Below, piece after piece: positions 17,397-25,752 of a stretch of DNA of 64,000 nucleotides. The stretch is from JAMXLO01 sp963819855. Lineage in GTDB: Bacteria; Pseudomonadota; Alphaproteobacteria; Acetobacterales; Acetobacteraceae. A program made the translations under genes and the position numbers. The stretch spans positions 1 to 64,000 of the forward strand of contig CAWFYC010000022.1 in the NCBI GenBank assembly GCA_963819855.1. Direction: 5' to 3'. Below the pieces are notes generated by a model that saw nothing but the letters and a program-made list of their open reading frames with translations, searched no databases and had not been told where the DNA came from. Each line of letters opens with the position of its first letter. Positions within the stretch are counted from its first letter, which is position 1.

Positions 17397-18583
17397 CAGC
17401 CGCCGGCACCATGCCTGACCCCAGGGCCGAAATGCGCCCGCAGCCGCGCCACCGCCTCGTCCAGCACCTCGTCGCGCTTGCAGAAGGCGAAGCGCGCGTA
17501 GTGGCCGGGGGCGTCGGGGGCGTCGTAGAACGCCGATACCGGGATCGCCGTCACCTTGGCATGTTCGGTGATGTGCCGGCAGAACGCGACATCGTCGCCG
17601 TTGAACCCGAGCGGGCGGAAGTCGGCGGAGATGAAGTAGCTCCCCTTGGTGGGCAGCACCGCCAGTCCCAGGCTCGCCAGCCCCGCCGCCAGCCGGTCGC
17701 GCTTCGCCTGCAAGGCGCCCGCGAGCGAGGCGAAATATGCATCGTCCTTGCCCAGCCCCACCGCCACCGCCCGTTGCAGGTTGGGTGCGGTCGTGAATGT
17801 CAGGTTCTGGTGCGCCTTCGCCACATTGGACGCCAGCATCGCCGGCGCAGTGACGTAGCCCACCTTCCAGCCGGTCAGCGAGAACGTCTTGCCGGCGCTG
17901 CCGATCCGCATAGTGCGTTCACGCATGCCGGGCAGCGTCATCAGCGGGATGTGGCGCTCGCCGTCGAAGGTCAGGTGCTCGTAGACCTCGTCGCAGATCG
18001 CATAGGCGTCGTGGCGCAGCACCAGTTCGGCGACGAAGCCTAGTTCGTCGGCTGTGAACACCTTGCCGCACGGGTTCATCGGCGAATTCAGCAGGATCGC
18101 CTTGGTTGCCGGCCCGAACGCATCGGCGAGCGCACCGCGCGGCAACGCCCAGTCCGGCGGCTCCAGCCGCACGAAACGCGGGACGGCGCCGAGCAGGCGA
18201 ACCACCGGCGCGTAGGTGTCGTAGAGCGGCTCGATCAGCACTACCTCGTCGCCCGCATTCAGCACCGCCATCAGGCAGGCGGTGATCGCCTCGGTGGCGC
18301 CGGAGGTCACCACAACCTGGCTCGCCCAATCGACGTCCAGCCCGTAGAAGCGGCGGTCGTGCGCCGCCACCGCCTGACGCAGTTCCGGCACGCCGGGCAT
18401 CGGAGGATACTGGTTGCGCCCGTCCCTCAGCGCGTCGGCCGCGGCCCGCACCACGTCGGCGGGACCCTCGGTGTCCGGGAAGCCCTGGCCGAGATTGATC
18501 GCACCGTGCTCGACCGCGAGCGCCGACATCACGGTGAAGATCGTGGTGCCGATCCCGGACAGCAGGGTGTTGGCGGACTTCAC
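17396..18583 (-). CDS. PLP-dependent class I/II aminotransferase
   Basis: This 395-residue fold-type I aminotransferase is of the kynurenine/methionine aminotransferase type. Visible features are INLGQGFPDTEGP near the N-terminus, the NSPMNPCGKVF pocket, ICDEVYEHL with the cofactor-binding aspartate and tyrosine, and the PLP lysine in GSAGKTFSLTGWKVGY. The arginine for the substrate carboxylate is in ARFAFCK. The start is a GTG (18583) with AGGAG about ten bases upstream; the long extension above it lies in the hairpin-rich spacer and is not coding. It diverges from glnB. Confidence 0.9.
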   Translation of the reverse strand: MKSANTLLSGIGTTIFTVMSALAVEHGAINLGQGFPDTEGPADVVRAAADALRDGRNQYPPMPGVPELRQAVAAHDRRFYGLDVDWASQVVVTSGATEAITACLMAVLNAGDEVVLIEPLYDTYAPVVRLLGAVPRFVRLEPPDWALPRGALADAFGPATKAILLNSPMNPCGKVFTADELGFVAELVLRHDAYAICDEVYEHLTFDGERHIPLMTLPGMRERTMRIGSAGKTFSLTGWKVGYVTAPAMLASNVAKAHQNLTFTTAPNLQRAVAVGLGKDDAYFASLAGALQAKRDRLAAGLASLGLAVLPTKGSYFISADFRPLGFNGDDVAFCRHITEHAKVTAIPVSAFYDAPDAPGHYARFAFCKRDEVLDEAVARLRAHFGPGVRHGAGG

Positions 18584-18728
18584 TGCAACGCGGCTCCTGT
18601 TCGGCGCGCGACCAGTATGGATTCCGCGCCGCAGGCCTTCAACCGCTCGATCAGGTCTGGTCGATAAGTGCCCAAGAAGCGTGCACCCATGGCCATCTAC
18701 CGCCCAGCCCATGTGCGCCGTCGCACCC

Positions 18729-18932
18729 AGGGCTCCGCCAAGGGGGCGTTGCCCCCCTGGACCCCCCAGCAAAGGCGAAGCCTTTGCAATCCATCCGTTT
18801 TGGTCCGGAGCGGGGTGGGGAGTTCCGGACCTGGCAATGGCCAGGACCGGACTCCCCACCCCGCTCCGGACCAAAGTGAAGGGTTCCAAGGGCTCCGCCC
18901 TTGGCGGAGTTCCAGAGGGCAGCGCCCTCTGG
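18729..18932. repeat. Array of five hairpin-forming repeats
   Basis: In order: GGGGGCGTTGCCCCC-type, CAAAGGCGAAGCCTTTG, a long hairpin with arms of about 35 bp (18799-18873, TTTGGTCCGGAGCGGGG in one arm), CCAAGGGCTCCGCCCTTGG, and CCAGAGGGCAGCGCCCTCTGG. Such blocks are frequent in Acetobacteraceae genomes to my knowledge. They carry no gene and would insulate the two divergent promoters. Confidence 0.85.
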
Positions 18933-18958
18933 CCGAGCCCTGCACGCGCGATTGCCGC

Positions 18959-18976
18959 TTGGCACGCCGCGTGCAA
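18959..18976 (+). promoter_or_regulatory. Sigma-54 (RpoN) promoter of glnB
   Basis: TTGGCACGCCGCGTGCAA matches the consensus TGGCACG-N4-TTGC with GG at 18961 and GC at 18973, exactly ten bases between. Only one consensus base differs. It is 80 bp upstream of the glnB ATG, the position expected if nitrogen limitation acts through NtrC. Confidence 0.75.
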
Positions 18977-19055
18977 ACCTGTGGCGCTGCCGTTCCGTTC
19001 AGGAGTGACCCGGGCAGCCAGACAGGGGGCCCGGCGAGCCGGGGTGTGGACGCGC

Positions 19056-19394
19056 ATGAAAAAGATCGAGGCCATCATCAAGCCGTTCAAACTGGATGAG
19101 GTGAAAGAGGCGCTGCACGAGGTCGGCCTGCAAGGCATCACCGTGGTCGAGGCGAAGGGCTTCGGCCGACAGAAGGGCCACACCGAACTCTACCGTGGGG
19201 CCGAGTACGTGGTCGACTTCCTTCCCAAGGTGAAGATCGAGGTGGTGTGCGAGGATGCCGTGGTCGAACGCGCCGTGGAGGCAATCATCAACTCCGCCCG
19301 CACCGGACGCATCGGCGACGGCAAGATCTTCGTCTCCTCGGTCGAGGAAGTGATTCGCATCCGCACCGGTGAGCGCGGCGAGGACGCGATCTAG
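19056..19394 (+). CDS. glnB: Nitrogen regulatory protein PII
   Basis: This 112-residue PII protein is a trimeric signal protein that reports 2-oxoglutarate, ATP/ADP and glutamine state to partners such as glutamine synthetase adenylyltransferase and NtrB. The N-terminus MKKIEAIIKPFKLDEVKEAL, the T-loop GRQKGHTELYRGAEY with uridylylation site Tyr51, and the B-loop TGRIGDGKIFV are complete. It is preceded by a sigma-54 promoter and followed by glnA after 159 bp, the classic glnBA arrangement of alphaproteobacteria. Confidence 0.95.
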   Translation: MKKIEAIIKPFKLDEVKEALHEVGLQGITVVEAKGFGRQKGHTELYRGAEYVVDFLPKVKIEVVCEDAVVERAVEAIINSARTGRIGDGKIFVSSVEEVIRIRTGERGEDAI

Positions 19395-19553
19395 CGCCGC
19401 AGAGAACAACAACGGAATCCGCTTTCGGCCCGCGGCGGATACGAGTAGACGGGCCGCTTCGCGACGGGGTCGCATGGTGCGGCCCCGCACAGTTTGCGCC
19501 GGTTTCCAACCGGACCGCCGGCGCGCCAATCGATACGGACGGGGAAACCATAC

Positions 19554-20987
19554 ATGGCGAGAAGGCCTGCAGGTGCGAGCAGCGGCGTTGGCAAAGTGCT
19601 GGAGATGCTCACCGAACATTCCGTGGAGTACGTGGACCTGCGGTTCACCGATCCGCGCGGCAAGTGGCAGCACACCGCGCAGCACGTCTCCACCATCGAT
19701 GAAGAAGTGTTCCGCGACGGCATCATGTTCGACGGTTCCTCGATCGCCGGCTGGAAGGCGATCAATGAGTTCGACATGATCCTGATGCCGGACCCCGACA
19801 CCGCGGTGATGGACCCATTCTCCGCCAAGCCAAGCCTGATCCTGGTCTGCGACATCGTGGAGCCGTCGACCGGACAGCCGTACAACCGCGACCCGCGTTC
19901 GACGGCGAAGAAGGCGGAGGCATACCTCAAGTCGTCGGGCGTCGGCGAGACTGCGTTCTTCGGACCGGAGGCCGAGTTCTTCGTGTTCGACAGCATAAGA
20001 TTCGGCACCGGCGGCAACTATGGCACCTACCACATCGACAGCCAGGAAGGTCCCGAGGCCAGCCTGAAGGACTATCCGGAGGGCAACATGGGCCACCGGC
20101 CGGCGGTGAAGGGCGGCTATTTCCCGGTCCCGCCGGTCGACAGCGAAAGCGACCTGCGCGCCGAGATGCTCTCCACCATGGCCGAGATGGGCGTGGTGGT
20201 GGAGAAGCATCACCACGAGGTCGGCCAGAGCCAGCACGAGCTGGGCATTAAGTTCGGCCCGCTGACCAAGATGGCCGACGCGCTGCAAATCTATAAGTAC
20301 TGCATCCACAACGTGGCGCACAGCTACGGCAAGACCGCGTGTTTCATGCCGAAGCCGATCTATGGCGACAACGGCTCGGGCATGCACGTGCACCAGTCGA
20401 TCTGGAAGGCGGGCAAGCCGCTGTTCGCGGGCAACAGCTACGCCGACCTGTCGGAGACGGCGCTCTACTACATCGGCGGCATCATCAAGCACGCCAAGGC
20501 GCTGAACGCCGTGACCAATCCGCTGACCAACAGCTACAAGCGCCTGATCCCTGGCTTCGAGGCGCCGGTGCTGCTGGCCTATTCGGCGCGCAATCGTTCG
20601 GCGTCCTGCCGCATCCCGTATGCGACCAACCCGAAGGCCAAGCGGGTCGAGGTACGGTTCCCGGACCCGGGGGCGAACCCGTATCTCGCGTTCGCGGCGA
20701 TGTTGATGGCGGGGCTGGATGGCATCCGAAACAAGATCCATCCTGGCGATCCGATGGACAAGGACCTCTACGACCTGCCGCCCGAGGAGTTGAAGGGCAT
20801 TCCGACCGTTTGCGGCAGTTTGCGCGAGGCGATCGGCGCGCTGGAGGCCGACCATGAGTTCCTGCTCGCCGGCGACGTGTTCAGCAGCGACCAGATCGAG
20901 AGTTACCTCGAGCTGAAATGGACCGAGGTCTACCGTTTTGAACATACCCCGCATCCGGTCGAATTCGAGATGTACTATTCGGTCTGA
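19554..20987 (+). CDS. glnA: Glutamine synthetase type I
   Basis: This 477-residue dodecameric enzyme makes glutamine from glutamate, ammonium and ATP. It has the beta-grasp N-domain, MFDGSSIAGWKAI, the metal ligands in GPEAEFFVFD and HHHEVGQSQHELG, KPIYGDNGSGMHVHQS, and the catalytic NRSASCRIP. The adenylylation tyrosine is Tyr406 in KDLYDLPPEE, so it is the beta subtype controlled by GlnE. It is preceded by glnB and followed by a strong terminator. The 159 bp leader contains an imperfect GGGCCGC/GCGGCCC hairpin at about 19450-19484, which might modulate its expression relative to glnB. Confidence 0.96.
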   Translation: MARRPAGASSGVGKVLEMLTEHSVEYVDLRFTDPRGKWQHTAQHVSTIDEEVFRDGIMFDGSSIAGWKAINEFDMILMPDPDTAVMDPFSAKPSLILVCDIVEPSTGQPYNRDPRSTAKKAEAYLKSSGVGETAFFGPEAEFFVFDSIRFGTGGNYGTYHIDSQEGPEASLKDYPEGNMGHRPAVKGGYFPVPPVDSESDLRAEMLSTMAEMGVVVEKHHHEVGQSQHELGIKFGPLTKMADALQIYKYCIHNVAHSYGKTACFMPKPIYGDNGSGMHVHQSIWKAGKPLFAGNSYADLSETALYYIGGIIKHAKALNAVTNPLTNSYKRLIPGFEAPVLLAYSARNRSASCRIPYATNPKAKRVEVRFPDPGANPYLAFAAMLMAGLDGIRNKIHPGDPMDKDLYDLPPEELKGIPTVCGSLREAIGALEADHEFLLAGDVFSSDQIESYLELKWTEVYRFEHTPHPVEFEMYYSV

Positions 20988-21004
20988 CCTTTAGCGTCAC
21001 CTTC

Positions 21005-21048
21005 AGCGCCCCCGCCATTCGAGGGAATGGCGGGGGCGCTTTGCTTTT
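21005..21048 (+). terminator. Rho-independent terminator of the glnBA operon
   Basis: A perfect 16 bp stem (AGCGCCCCCGCCATTC with its complement), a 4-base loop, and TTGCTTTT follow the glnA stop by 18 bp on the plus strand. Confidence 0.93.
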
Positions 21049-21149
21049 GGCCTATATTTGCTCGTTTCCTAGGCAGCTATCCTCCCGACCGTCCCGACGT
21101 CGAGCTTGGCGCGGCCATGACGAGGGGGAGCGACGGCGCATGAACGCCG

Positions 21150-21166
21150 CGGCACGATTCTTGATT
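21150..21166 (+). promoter_or_regulatory. Possible weak sigma-54 promoter of glnK
   Basis: CGGCACGATTCTTGATT has the -24 GG and correct ten-base gap, but GA instead of GC at -12 and C for T in front of GG. It lies 68 bp before the glnK ATG, so the position fits. The match is too poor to be firm. Confidence 0.35.
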
Positions 21167-21233
21167 GTCACTTCGCACGACCGTCCCGCCACAGGGGTGG
21201 CGGCGGCGTGGAGAGCAATCAAGGGGCAGCGAC

Positions 21234-21572
21234 ATGAAGCTGATCATGGCCATCATCAAGCCCTTCAAGCTCGACGACGTACGCGAGGCGCTGACGCCAC
21301 TCGGCGTGCAGGGTCTCACCGTCTCTGAGGTGAAGGGATTCGGTCGGCAGAAGGGCCAGACCGAGATCTACCGTGGTGCCGAGTACCACGTGAACTTCCT
21401 GCCGAAGGTGAAGATCGAGGTCGTCGTGCCGGACGATCTGACCGACCAGGTGATCGAGGCGATCACCAAGTCGGCCCATACCGGGAAGATCGGCGACGGC
21501 AAGATCTTTGTGCTCGACATCGAACGCGCCGTGCGCATCCGCACCGGCGAGGTCGATGCGGCGGCACTCTGA
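21234..21572 (+). CDS. glnK: PII protein GlnK
   Basis: This 112-residue second PII paralogue is similar to the GlnB copy 2.2 kb upstream. The T-loop GRQKGQTEIYRGAEY keeps Tyr51, and TGKIGDGKIFVLD is intact. It lies 27 bp before amtB, the usual glnK-amtB pair, so its expected role is to plug the ammonium channel when nitrogen is sufficient. The ATG at 21234 follows GGGGCAGCGAC. The upstream frame extension has no support. Confidence 0.95.
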   Translation: MKLIMAIIKPFKLDDVREALTPLGVQGLTVSEVKGFGRQKGQTEIYRGAEYHVNFLPKVKIEVVVPDDLTDQVIEAITKSAHTGKIGDGKIFVLDIERAVRIRTGEVDAAAL

Positions 21573-21599
21573 GCGACAGAACAAGGGGAAACCATAACG

Positions 21600-22967
21600 A
21601 TGATCCGACGCCGACTTTACGTGGGACTCGCCGCCGTGCTGCCGCTGTTGCTGGCGGCGGTGCCGGCCCTGGCCGACGACGCCGGCCCACCCAAGATCGA
21701 CTCCGGTGACACCGCCTGGATGCTTGCCAGCACCGCGCTGGTGCTGCTGATGACTGTCCCGGGCCTAGCACTGTTCTATGGCGGCATGGTGCGGAAGAAG
21801 AACATCCTCGCCATGCTGATGCAGTGCTTCGTCATCACCTGCATCGTCACCATCGTGTGGTGCGTCGCCGGCTACAGCCTGGCGTTCACGCCGGGCAATT
21901 CCTACGTCGGCGACCTGTCGCGCTTCATGCTGCACGGCATCGCGGATCACATCACCAAGGGCAACGACACCCAGGCCTTCGTCCTGGAGTCGGGCATCAA
22001 GGACGTCGCGCCGATGGCGACGACAATTCCTGAGACCGTCTACATGATGTTCCAGATGACGTTCGCGATCATCACGCCGGCGCTGATCGTGGGTGCCTTC
22101 GCCGACCGCATGAAGTTCTCGGCGCTGTGCATCTTCATGACGCTGTGGTCGCTGCTGATCTATTCGCCGGTCGCCCACTGGATGTGGGCGCCGAGCGGCT
22201 GGAGCGCCATCAATGGCCAGCTCGACTTCGCGGGCGGCACCGTCGTGCACATCAACGCCGGGATCGCCGGTCTGATGTGCGCGCTGGTACTCGGCAAGCG
22301 GGTCGGCTACGGCAGCGAGAACATGGCACCGTACAATCTCGCCTATTCGGTGATCGGCGCCTCGCTGCTGTGGGTCGGCTGGTTCGGCTTCAACGCCGGA
22401 TCGGCGGTCGCCGCGAACGGCCGTGCCGGCATGGCGATGGCGGTGACGCAGATCGCCACCGCCGCCGCGGCACTCGGCTGGATGTTCGCCGAATGGCTCG
22501 CCAAGGGCAAACCCTCGGTGCTGGGCTGCATTTCGGGAGCGGTCGCCGGCCTGGTCGCGATCACCCCGGCGTCGGGGTTCGTGCTGCCGGGGTCCTCGAT
22601 CATCATCGGCGTCGCCGCCGGCGTGATCTGCTTCTGGGCCGCGACCAGCGTGAAGCACATGTTCGGCTACGACGACAGCCTGGACGTGTTCGGCGTGCAC
22701 TGCATCGGCGGCATCGTCGGTGCACTGCTGACCGGGGTGTTCTCCTACGGACCGCTGTCGGCGACCGACGCGTCGCCGGACGGCAGCCCGGGTGGCCTGA
22801 CGCAGCTCTGGATTCAGTGCCAGGGCGTCGCCGCGACGCTGGTCTACAGCGGTGTCGGCACGCTGATCCTGCTGATGATCACCAAGGTGCTGGTCGGTCT
22901 GCGGGTGGGCGAGGAAGAGGAACGCGAAGGCCTCGACCTGGTGCTGCACGGCGAGCAGATCTTCTAA
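21600..22967 (+). CDS. amtB: Ammonium transporter
   Basis: This 455-residue inner-membrane channel has a cleaved signal peptide (residues 1-24, ending AVPALADDAG) and eleven core helices. It passes ammonium as NH3 or NH4+ into the cell. The twin pore histidines lie in GGTVVHINAG and VFGVHCIGG. GWFGFNAGSA and the C-terminal tail that binds GlnK (VGEEEEREGLDLVLHGE) are present. The ribosome site is AAGGGGAAA. It is coupled to glnK. Confidence 0.95.
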   Translation: MIRRRLYVGLAAVLPLLLAAVPALADDAGPPKIDSGDTAWMLASTALVLLMTVPGLALFYGGMVRKKNILAMLMQCFVITCIVTIVWCVAGYSLAFTPGNSYVGDLSRFMLHGIADHITKGNDTQAFVLESGIKDVAPMATTIPETVYMMFQMTFAIITPALIVGAFADRMKFSALCIFMTLWSLLIYSPVAHWMWAPSGWSAINGQLDFAGGTVVHINAGIAGLMCALVLGKRVGYGSENMAPYNLAYSVIGASLLWVGWFGFNAGSAVAANGRAGMAMAVTQIATAAAALGWMFAEWLAKGKPSVLGCISGAVAGLVAITPASGFVLPGSSIIIGVAAGVICFWAATSVKHMFGYDDSLDVFGVHCIGGIVGALLTGVFSYGPLSATDASPDGSPGGLTQLWIQCQGVAATLVYSGVGTLILLMITKVLVGLRVGEEEEREGLDLVLHGEQIF

Positions 22968-22982
22968 CGATCAACCACGGGG

Positions 22983-23012
22983 CGTGGGGCGCCGCAGTGC
23001 CGGCGCCCCACG
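22983..23012 (+). terminator. Strong hairpin after amtB, no T-run
   Basis: A perfect 12 bp stem CGTGGGGCGCCG/CGGCGCCCCACG with a six-base loop lies 15 bp after the amtB stop and 48 bp before the porin gene. Lacking a T-run it is either a weak terminator or an mRNA-stabilising structure limiting porin read-through. Confidence 0.5.
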
Positions 23013-23060
23013 TATGTGCCGCATAAACGTATCGGAAAAGCAAAGGTAACAAAAGCAACC

Positions 23061-24443
23061 ATGGAGTACTGGAAACTGAAAGGCGCCGCAGGTTGGGTCG
23101 CGGCAGCCAGCATTGCCGTCGCCGTGCCGACCGCACATGCACAAACACCGCCTCCGCCCGCCGCAACGGCTCCGGCTCCCGCGGCGCCGGCCGCAGAGGC
23201 TCCGGCAACTCCTGCAACACCAGCGGCGCCGGCCGCGGAGGCGCCGCCGGCCGGCCTCTGGGTCGACGGGATCCATCTTTCGGCGCAGCTTGAATCCGGC
23301 ATCATCGCCAACCCGTTCCGGCCGGCAACAGGACTGAACTGGGGCCAATTGTTCACCGACAACGCCAACCAGGTGCAGTTGAACCAGTTGCTGCTGACTG
23401 CGAACAAACCGCTCGATCCGAAGAACAGCGACTATCAATGGGGCTTCAAGATCCAGTTCATGTACGGGTCGGACGCGCGCTACACGCAGTTCCTGGGCGA
23501 ACTGAACCGGGTCATCCCCGACCAGCGCAACCAGTTCGACGTGGTCGAGGCGAACGTCCTGGCGCATCTGCCCTGGCTCACCGACGGTGGCATCGACCTC
23601 AAGGTCGGACAGTATCCCACGCCGCTGGGCTACGAGACGATCGATCCTTCGACCAATCCGTTCTACTCGCACTCCTACATCTTCCAGTTCGGCCTGCCGT
23701 TCAAACACACCGGCGCGCTGGCGACGACGCACGTCAATGACGTGCTCGATATCTACTCCGGTATCGACACCGGGACGAACACCACGTTCGGCATATTGGG
23801 CGAAAACAACAGTGCGATCGGCGGCATCGGTGGCTTCAACCTTACCTTCATGGACGGCAAGCTGACGATCCTGGCCCTGTCGCATTTCGGGCCGGAGCAG
23901 GCAACCCGGGTGCTCTCGCCGCAGGGGGTCAACGCCAACGGCCAATGGCGGTTCTACAACGACGTGCTGATCACCTGGAAAGCGACCGACACCTGGACCT
24001 TTGTGACTGAAGCCAACTGGGTCCGTGACGACTATGGCTTCGTGGGCAAGCCGGTGAACGGTTTCGGCGCTTCGCAATACGCGTCCTACGCACTGACCGA
24101 CACGGTCGCGCTGAACGCCAGAGCGGAAATCTGGCGCGATGACAACAACTTCTTCGTGGCGTCGTTCGGGACCAATTCCGACTACATCAGGTCCCAGCAG
24201 GGGCTGTCGACACAGGCCGTCAACGTCGCGCCGGGATCCAACACGACCTACGGCGCGATCACCCTTGGCGTCACGTGGAAGCCGGACCTGCCGTCACCGA
24301 TCACCGGTCTGCTGGTGCGCCCGGAGATCCGTTGGGATCACGCGTTCACCGACAACAAACCGTTCAACAACAATCCGCCGTTCAACACCAAAGGCACCGC
24401 CAACTCCTTTACCTTCGGAACGGACTTCGTGCTGACGTTCTGA
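23061..24443 (+). CDS. Outer-membrane beta-barrel porin (BBP2/OmpL-like)
   Basis: This 460-residue exported protein has a signal peptide (about residues 5-27, ending TAHAQ) and an alanine- and proline-rich linker with repeats of APAAEAPAT type (about 28-70). The rest alternates polar and hydrophobic residues as in a beta barrel and ends with a phenylalanine (FVLTF), as outer-membrane barrels do. Segments such as DLKVGQYPTPLGYETIDPS match the putative porin-2 family. Its place next to glnK-amtB suggests a role in uptake of nitrogen compounds across the outer membrane, which is only an inference. Confidence 0.85.
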   Translation: MEYWKLKGAAGWVAAASIAVAVPTAHAQTPPPPAATAPAPAAPAAEAPATPATPAAPAAEAPPAGLWVDGIHLSAQLESGIIANPFRPATGLNWGQLFTDNANQVQLNQLLLTANKPLDPKNSDYQWGFKIQFMYGSDARYTQFLGELNRVIPDQRNQFDVVEANVLAHLPWLTDGGIDLKVGQYPTPLGYETIDPSTNPFYSHSYIFQFGLPFKHTGALATTHVNDVLDIYSGIDTGTNTTFGILGENNSAIGGIGGFNLTFMDGKLTILALSHFGPEQATRVLSPQGVNANGQWRFYNDVLITWKATDTWTFVTEANWVRDDYGFVGKPVNGFGASQYASYALTDTVALNARAEIWRDDNNFFVASFGTNSDYIRSQQGLSTQAVNVAPGSNTTYGAITLGVTWKPDLPSPITGLLVRPEIRWDHAFTDNKPFNNNPPFNTKGTANSFTFGTDFVLTF

Positions 24444-24475
24444 ACTTATCGCGCTTCCGACCGGTGGACGGCGGG

Positions 24476-25237
24476 CTACAACGTCAGCCCGCCATCCACA
24501 GTGATGGTCTGCCCAGTCACCATCGCCGCTCCGAAGCCCAGGAACAGCACCACCTCGGCCAGATCCTCCGGCTGGCAGCGCCGCTTCAGCAGCGCATGTT
24601 CGATCGACTGCTGGCGTTCTTCGTTGGTCCACTCCACCATCCAGGAGCTGTCCACCGCCCCTGGGGCGATTGCGTTCACCCGGACCTCGGGCGCCAGCGC
24701 GCGCGCCAGGTTCTGTGTCAGGCTCACCACACCGGCTTTCGTTGCGCTGTACGCAAGACTGCTGCCGGCGCGTCCCAACCCGGCGATCGACGCCGTGCTG
24801 ACGATCGCGCCATGCGCCGCCTTCAGCGCCGGCGCGGCGGCCTTGGAGCCGCGGAACACACCGAGCAGGTTGGTCTGCAACAACTGCGACCACAGGTCCT
24901 CGGTGATCAACTCGAGTTCGGGCGGCGTGATGCGCCTGCGCGTGCCCGGCGTGCCGGCGTTGTTGAACAGCAGATCGAGCCGGCCCAGATCGCCGATCGC
25001 CTTCAGCACCATGCGTTCGGCGCCGCCGGCCTCGCCGACGCTGCCTGGCGCCATGATGGCCTTGCCGCCCTCGGCGGTGATCCGGTCCACCGCCTCCGGT
25101 CCGCGCGGATCGTCGGCCAGGAAATTCACCGCCACGGTGGCGCCGAACTTCGCCAGCATGCGCGCGGTGGCGAAGCCGATGCCCGAAGCGCCGCCGGTCA
25201 CCAATGCCGTCTTTCCGGCCAGATCGTAGCTGATCAT
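24476..25237 (-). CDS. Short-chain dehydrogenase/reductase
   Basis: This 253-residue classical SDR has the cofactor motif TGGASGIG (residues 14-21), NNAG, a catalytic serine in VSTASIAG, and YSATK as YxxxK. The C-terminus ends with TITVDGGLTL, typical of oxidoreductases acting on alcohols or ketones. The substrate is unknown. It converges with the porin gene and is 93 bp from the divergent lipoprotein gene. It appears to be transcribed alone. Confidence 0.9.
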   Translation of the reverse strand: MISYDLAGKTALVTGGASGIGFATARMLAKFGATVAVNFLADDPRGPEAVDRITAEGGKAIMAPGSVGEAGGAERMVLKAIGDLGRLDLLFNNAGTPGTRRRITPPELELITEDLWSQLLQTNLLGVFRGSKAAAPALKAAHGAIVSTASIAGLGRAGSSLAYSATKAGVVSLTQNLARALAPEVRVNAIAPGAVDSSWMVEWTNEERQQSIEHALLKRRCQPEDLAEVVLFLGFGAAMVTGQTITVDGGLTL

Positions 25238-25330
25238 CGTTCCCCCTTGGGCTCGCCCTGTGGCCCGCCACGGTTGCAGGCTGTCATCGAGCCGGACTAG
25301 CGTCCTATACCGATACTCCGGGAGGAACGA

Positions 25331-25564
25331 ATGCGCTACCGTATGCTGCTGTTGCTGCTGCCGCTCCTGTCGGGATGCGACCCGTACTATGCGTATGGAC
25401 CCGGCGCATATCCGCAGCCGGTCTATCCTTACGGGTCGCCGCCACCTTACCCGGGCGCTCCGCCGCCCTATTACGGCAGTGCGCCGCCTGGTTATGTCGC
25501 GCCTGGCGGCTACAATTCGGCGAATTGCGGCACGCCTGATCAGCCGAGACCGTGCTACCGATGA
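25331..25564 (+). CDS. Small proline/tyrosine-rich lipoprotein
   Basis: This 77-residue protein has a hydrophobic start and lipobox LLSGC (Cys16), so it should be lipid-anchored. The rest is rich in proline, tyrosine and glycine with PPPYPGAPPPYYG-like stretches and ends with two cysteines in NCGTPDQPRPC. GGAGG is six bases upstream of the ATG. I do not know the family; such tails are seen in small envelope lipoproteins. Confidence 0.7.
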   Translation: MRYRMLLLLLPLLSGCDPYYAYGPGAYPQPVYPYGSPPPYPGAPPPYYGSAPPGYVAPGGYNSANCGTPDQPRPCYR

Positions 25565-25612
25565 TCGTCAGGTTCATTGCATCCGCCTGATCTCACGCAG
25601 CGCGCCTGACGT

Positions 25613-25724
25613 CGCGGCGTTCGATGGGTTTCGCTGCGCTCTACCCATCCTACGAGACTACGAGCTGGCGTGAAGGCGTTGGTGTAGGATGGGTAGAGCG
25701 GAGCGAAACCCATCGAACGCCGCG
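25613..25724. repeat. Near-perfect 41 bp inverted repeat
   Basis: Arms 25613-25653 and 25684-25724 differ at one position and carry ATGGGTTTCGCTGCGCTCTA and its complement, with a 30 bp centre. It lies between the lipoprotein and the GST-like gene. This repeat type is widespread between bacterial genes. Confidence 0.9.
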
Positions 25725-25752
25725 ATTCCACTTTGCCCCAAACCGCTCCAGC

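Larger units (their letters stand above)
18584..19055. other. 472 bp spacer with hairpin array and glnB promoter
   Basis: Between the divergent aminotransferase and glnB genes lies a cluster of perfect and near-perfect hairpins (18729-18932), then a sigma-54-type promoter (18959-18976) and about 80 bp of glnB leader. Open frames through it are artefacts of the palindromes. Confidence 0.75.

Noticed and set aside
18999..20954. 651-residue open frame antisense to glnB and glnA
   Set aside because: Both plus-strand genes have complete, well-known active sites; the antisense frame is a codon-bias artefact.
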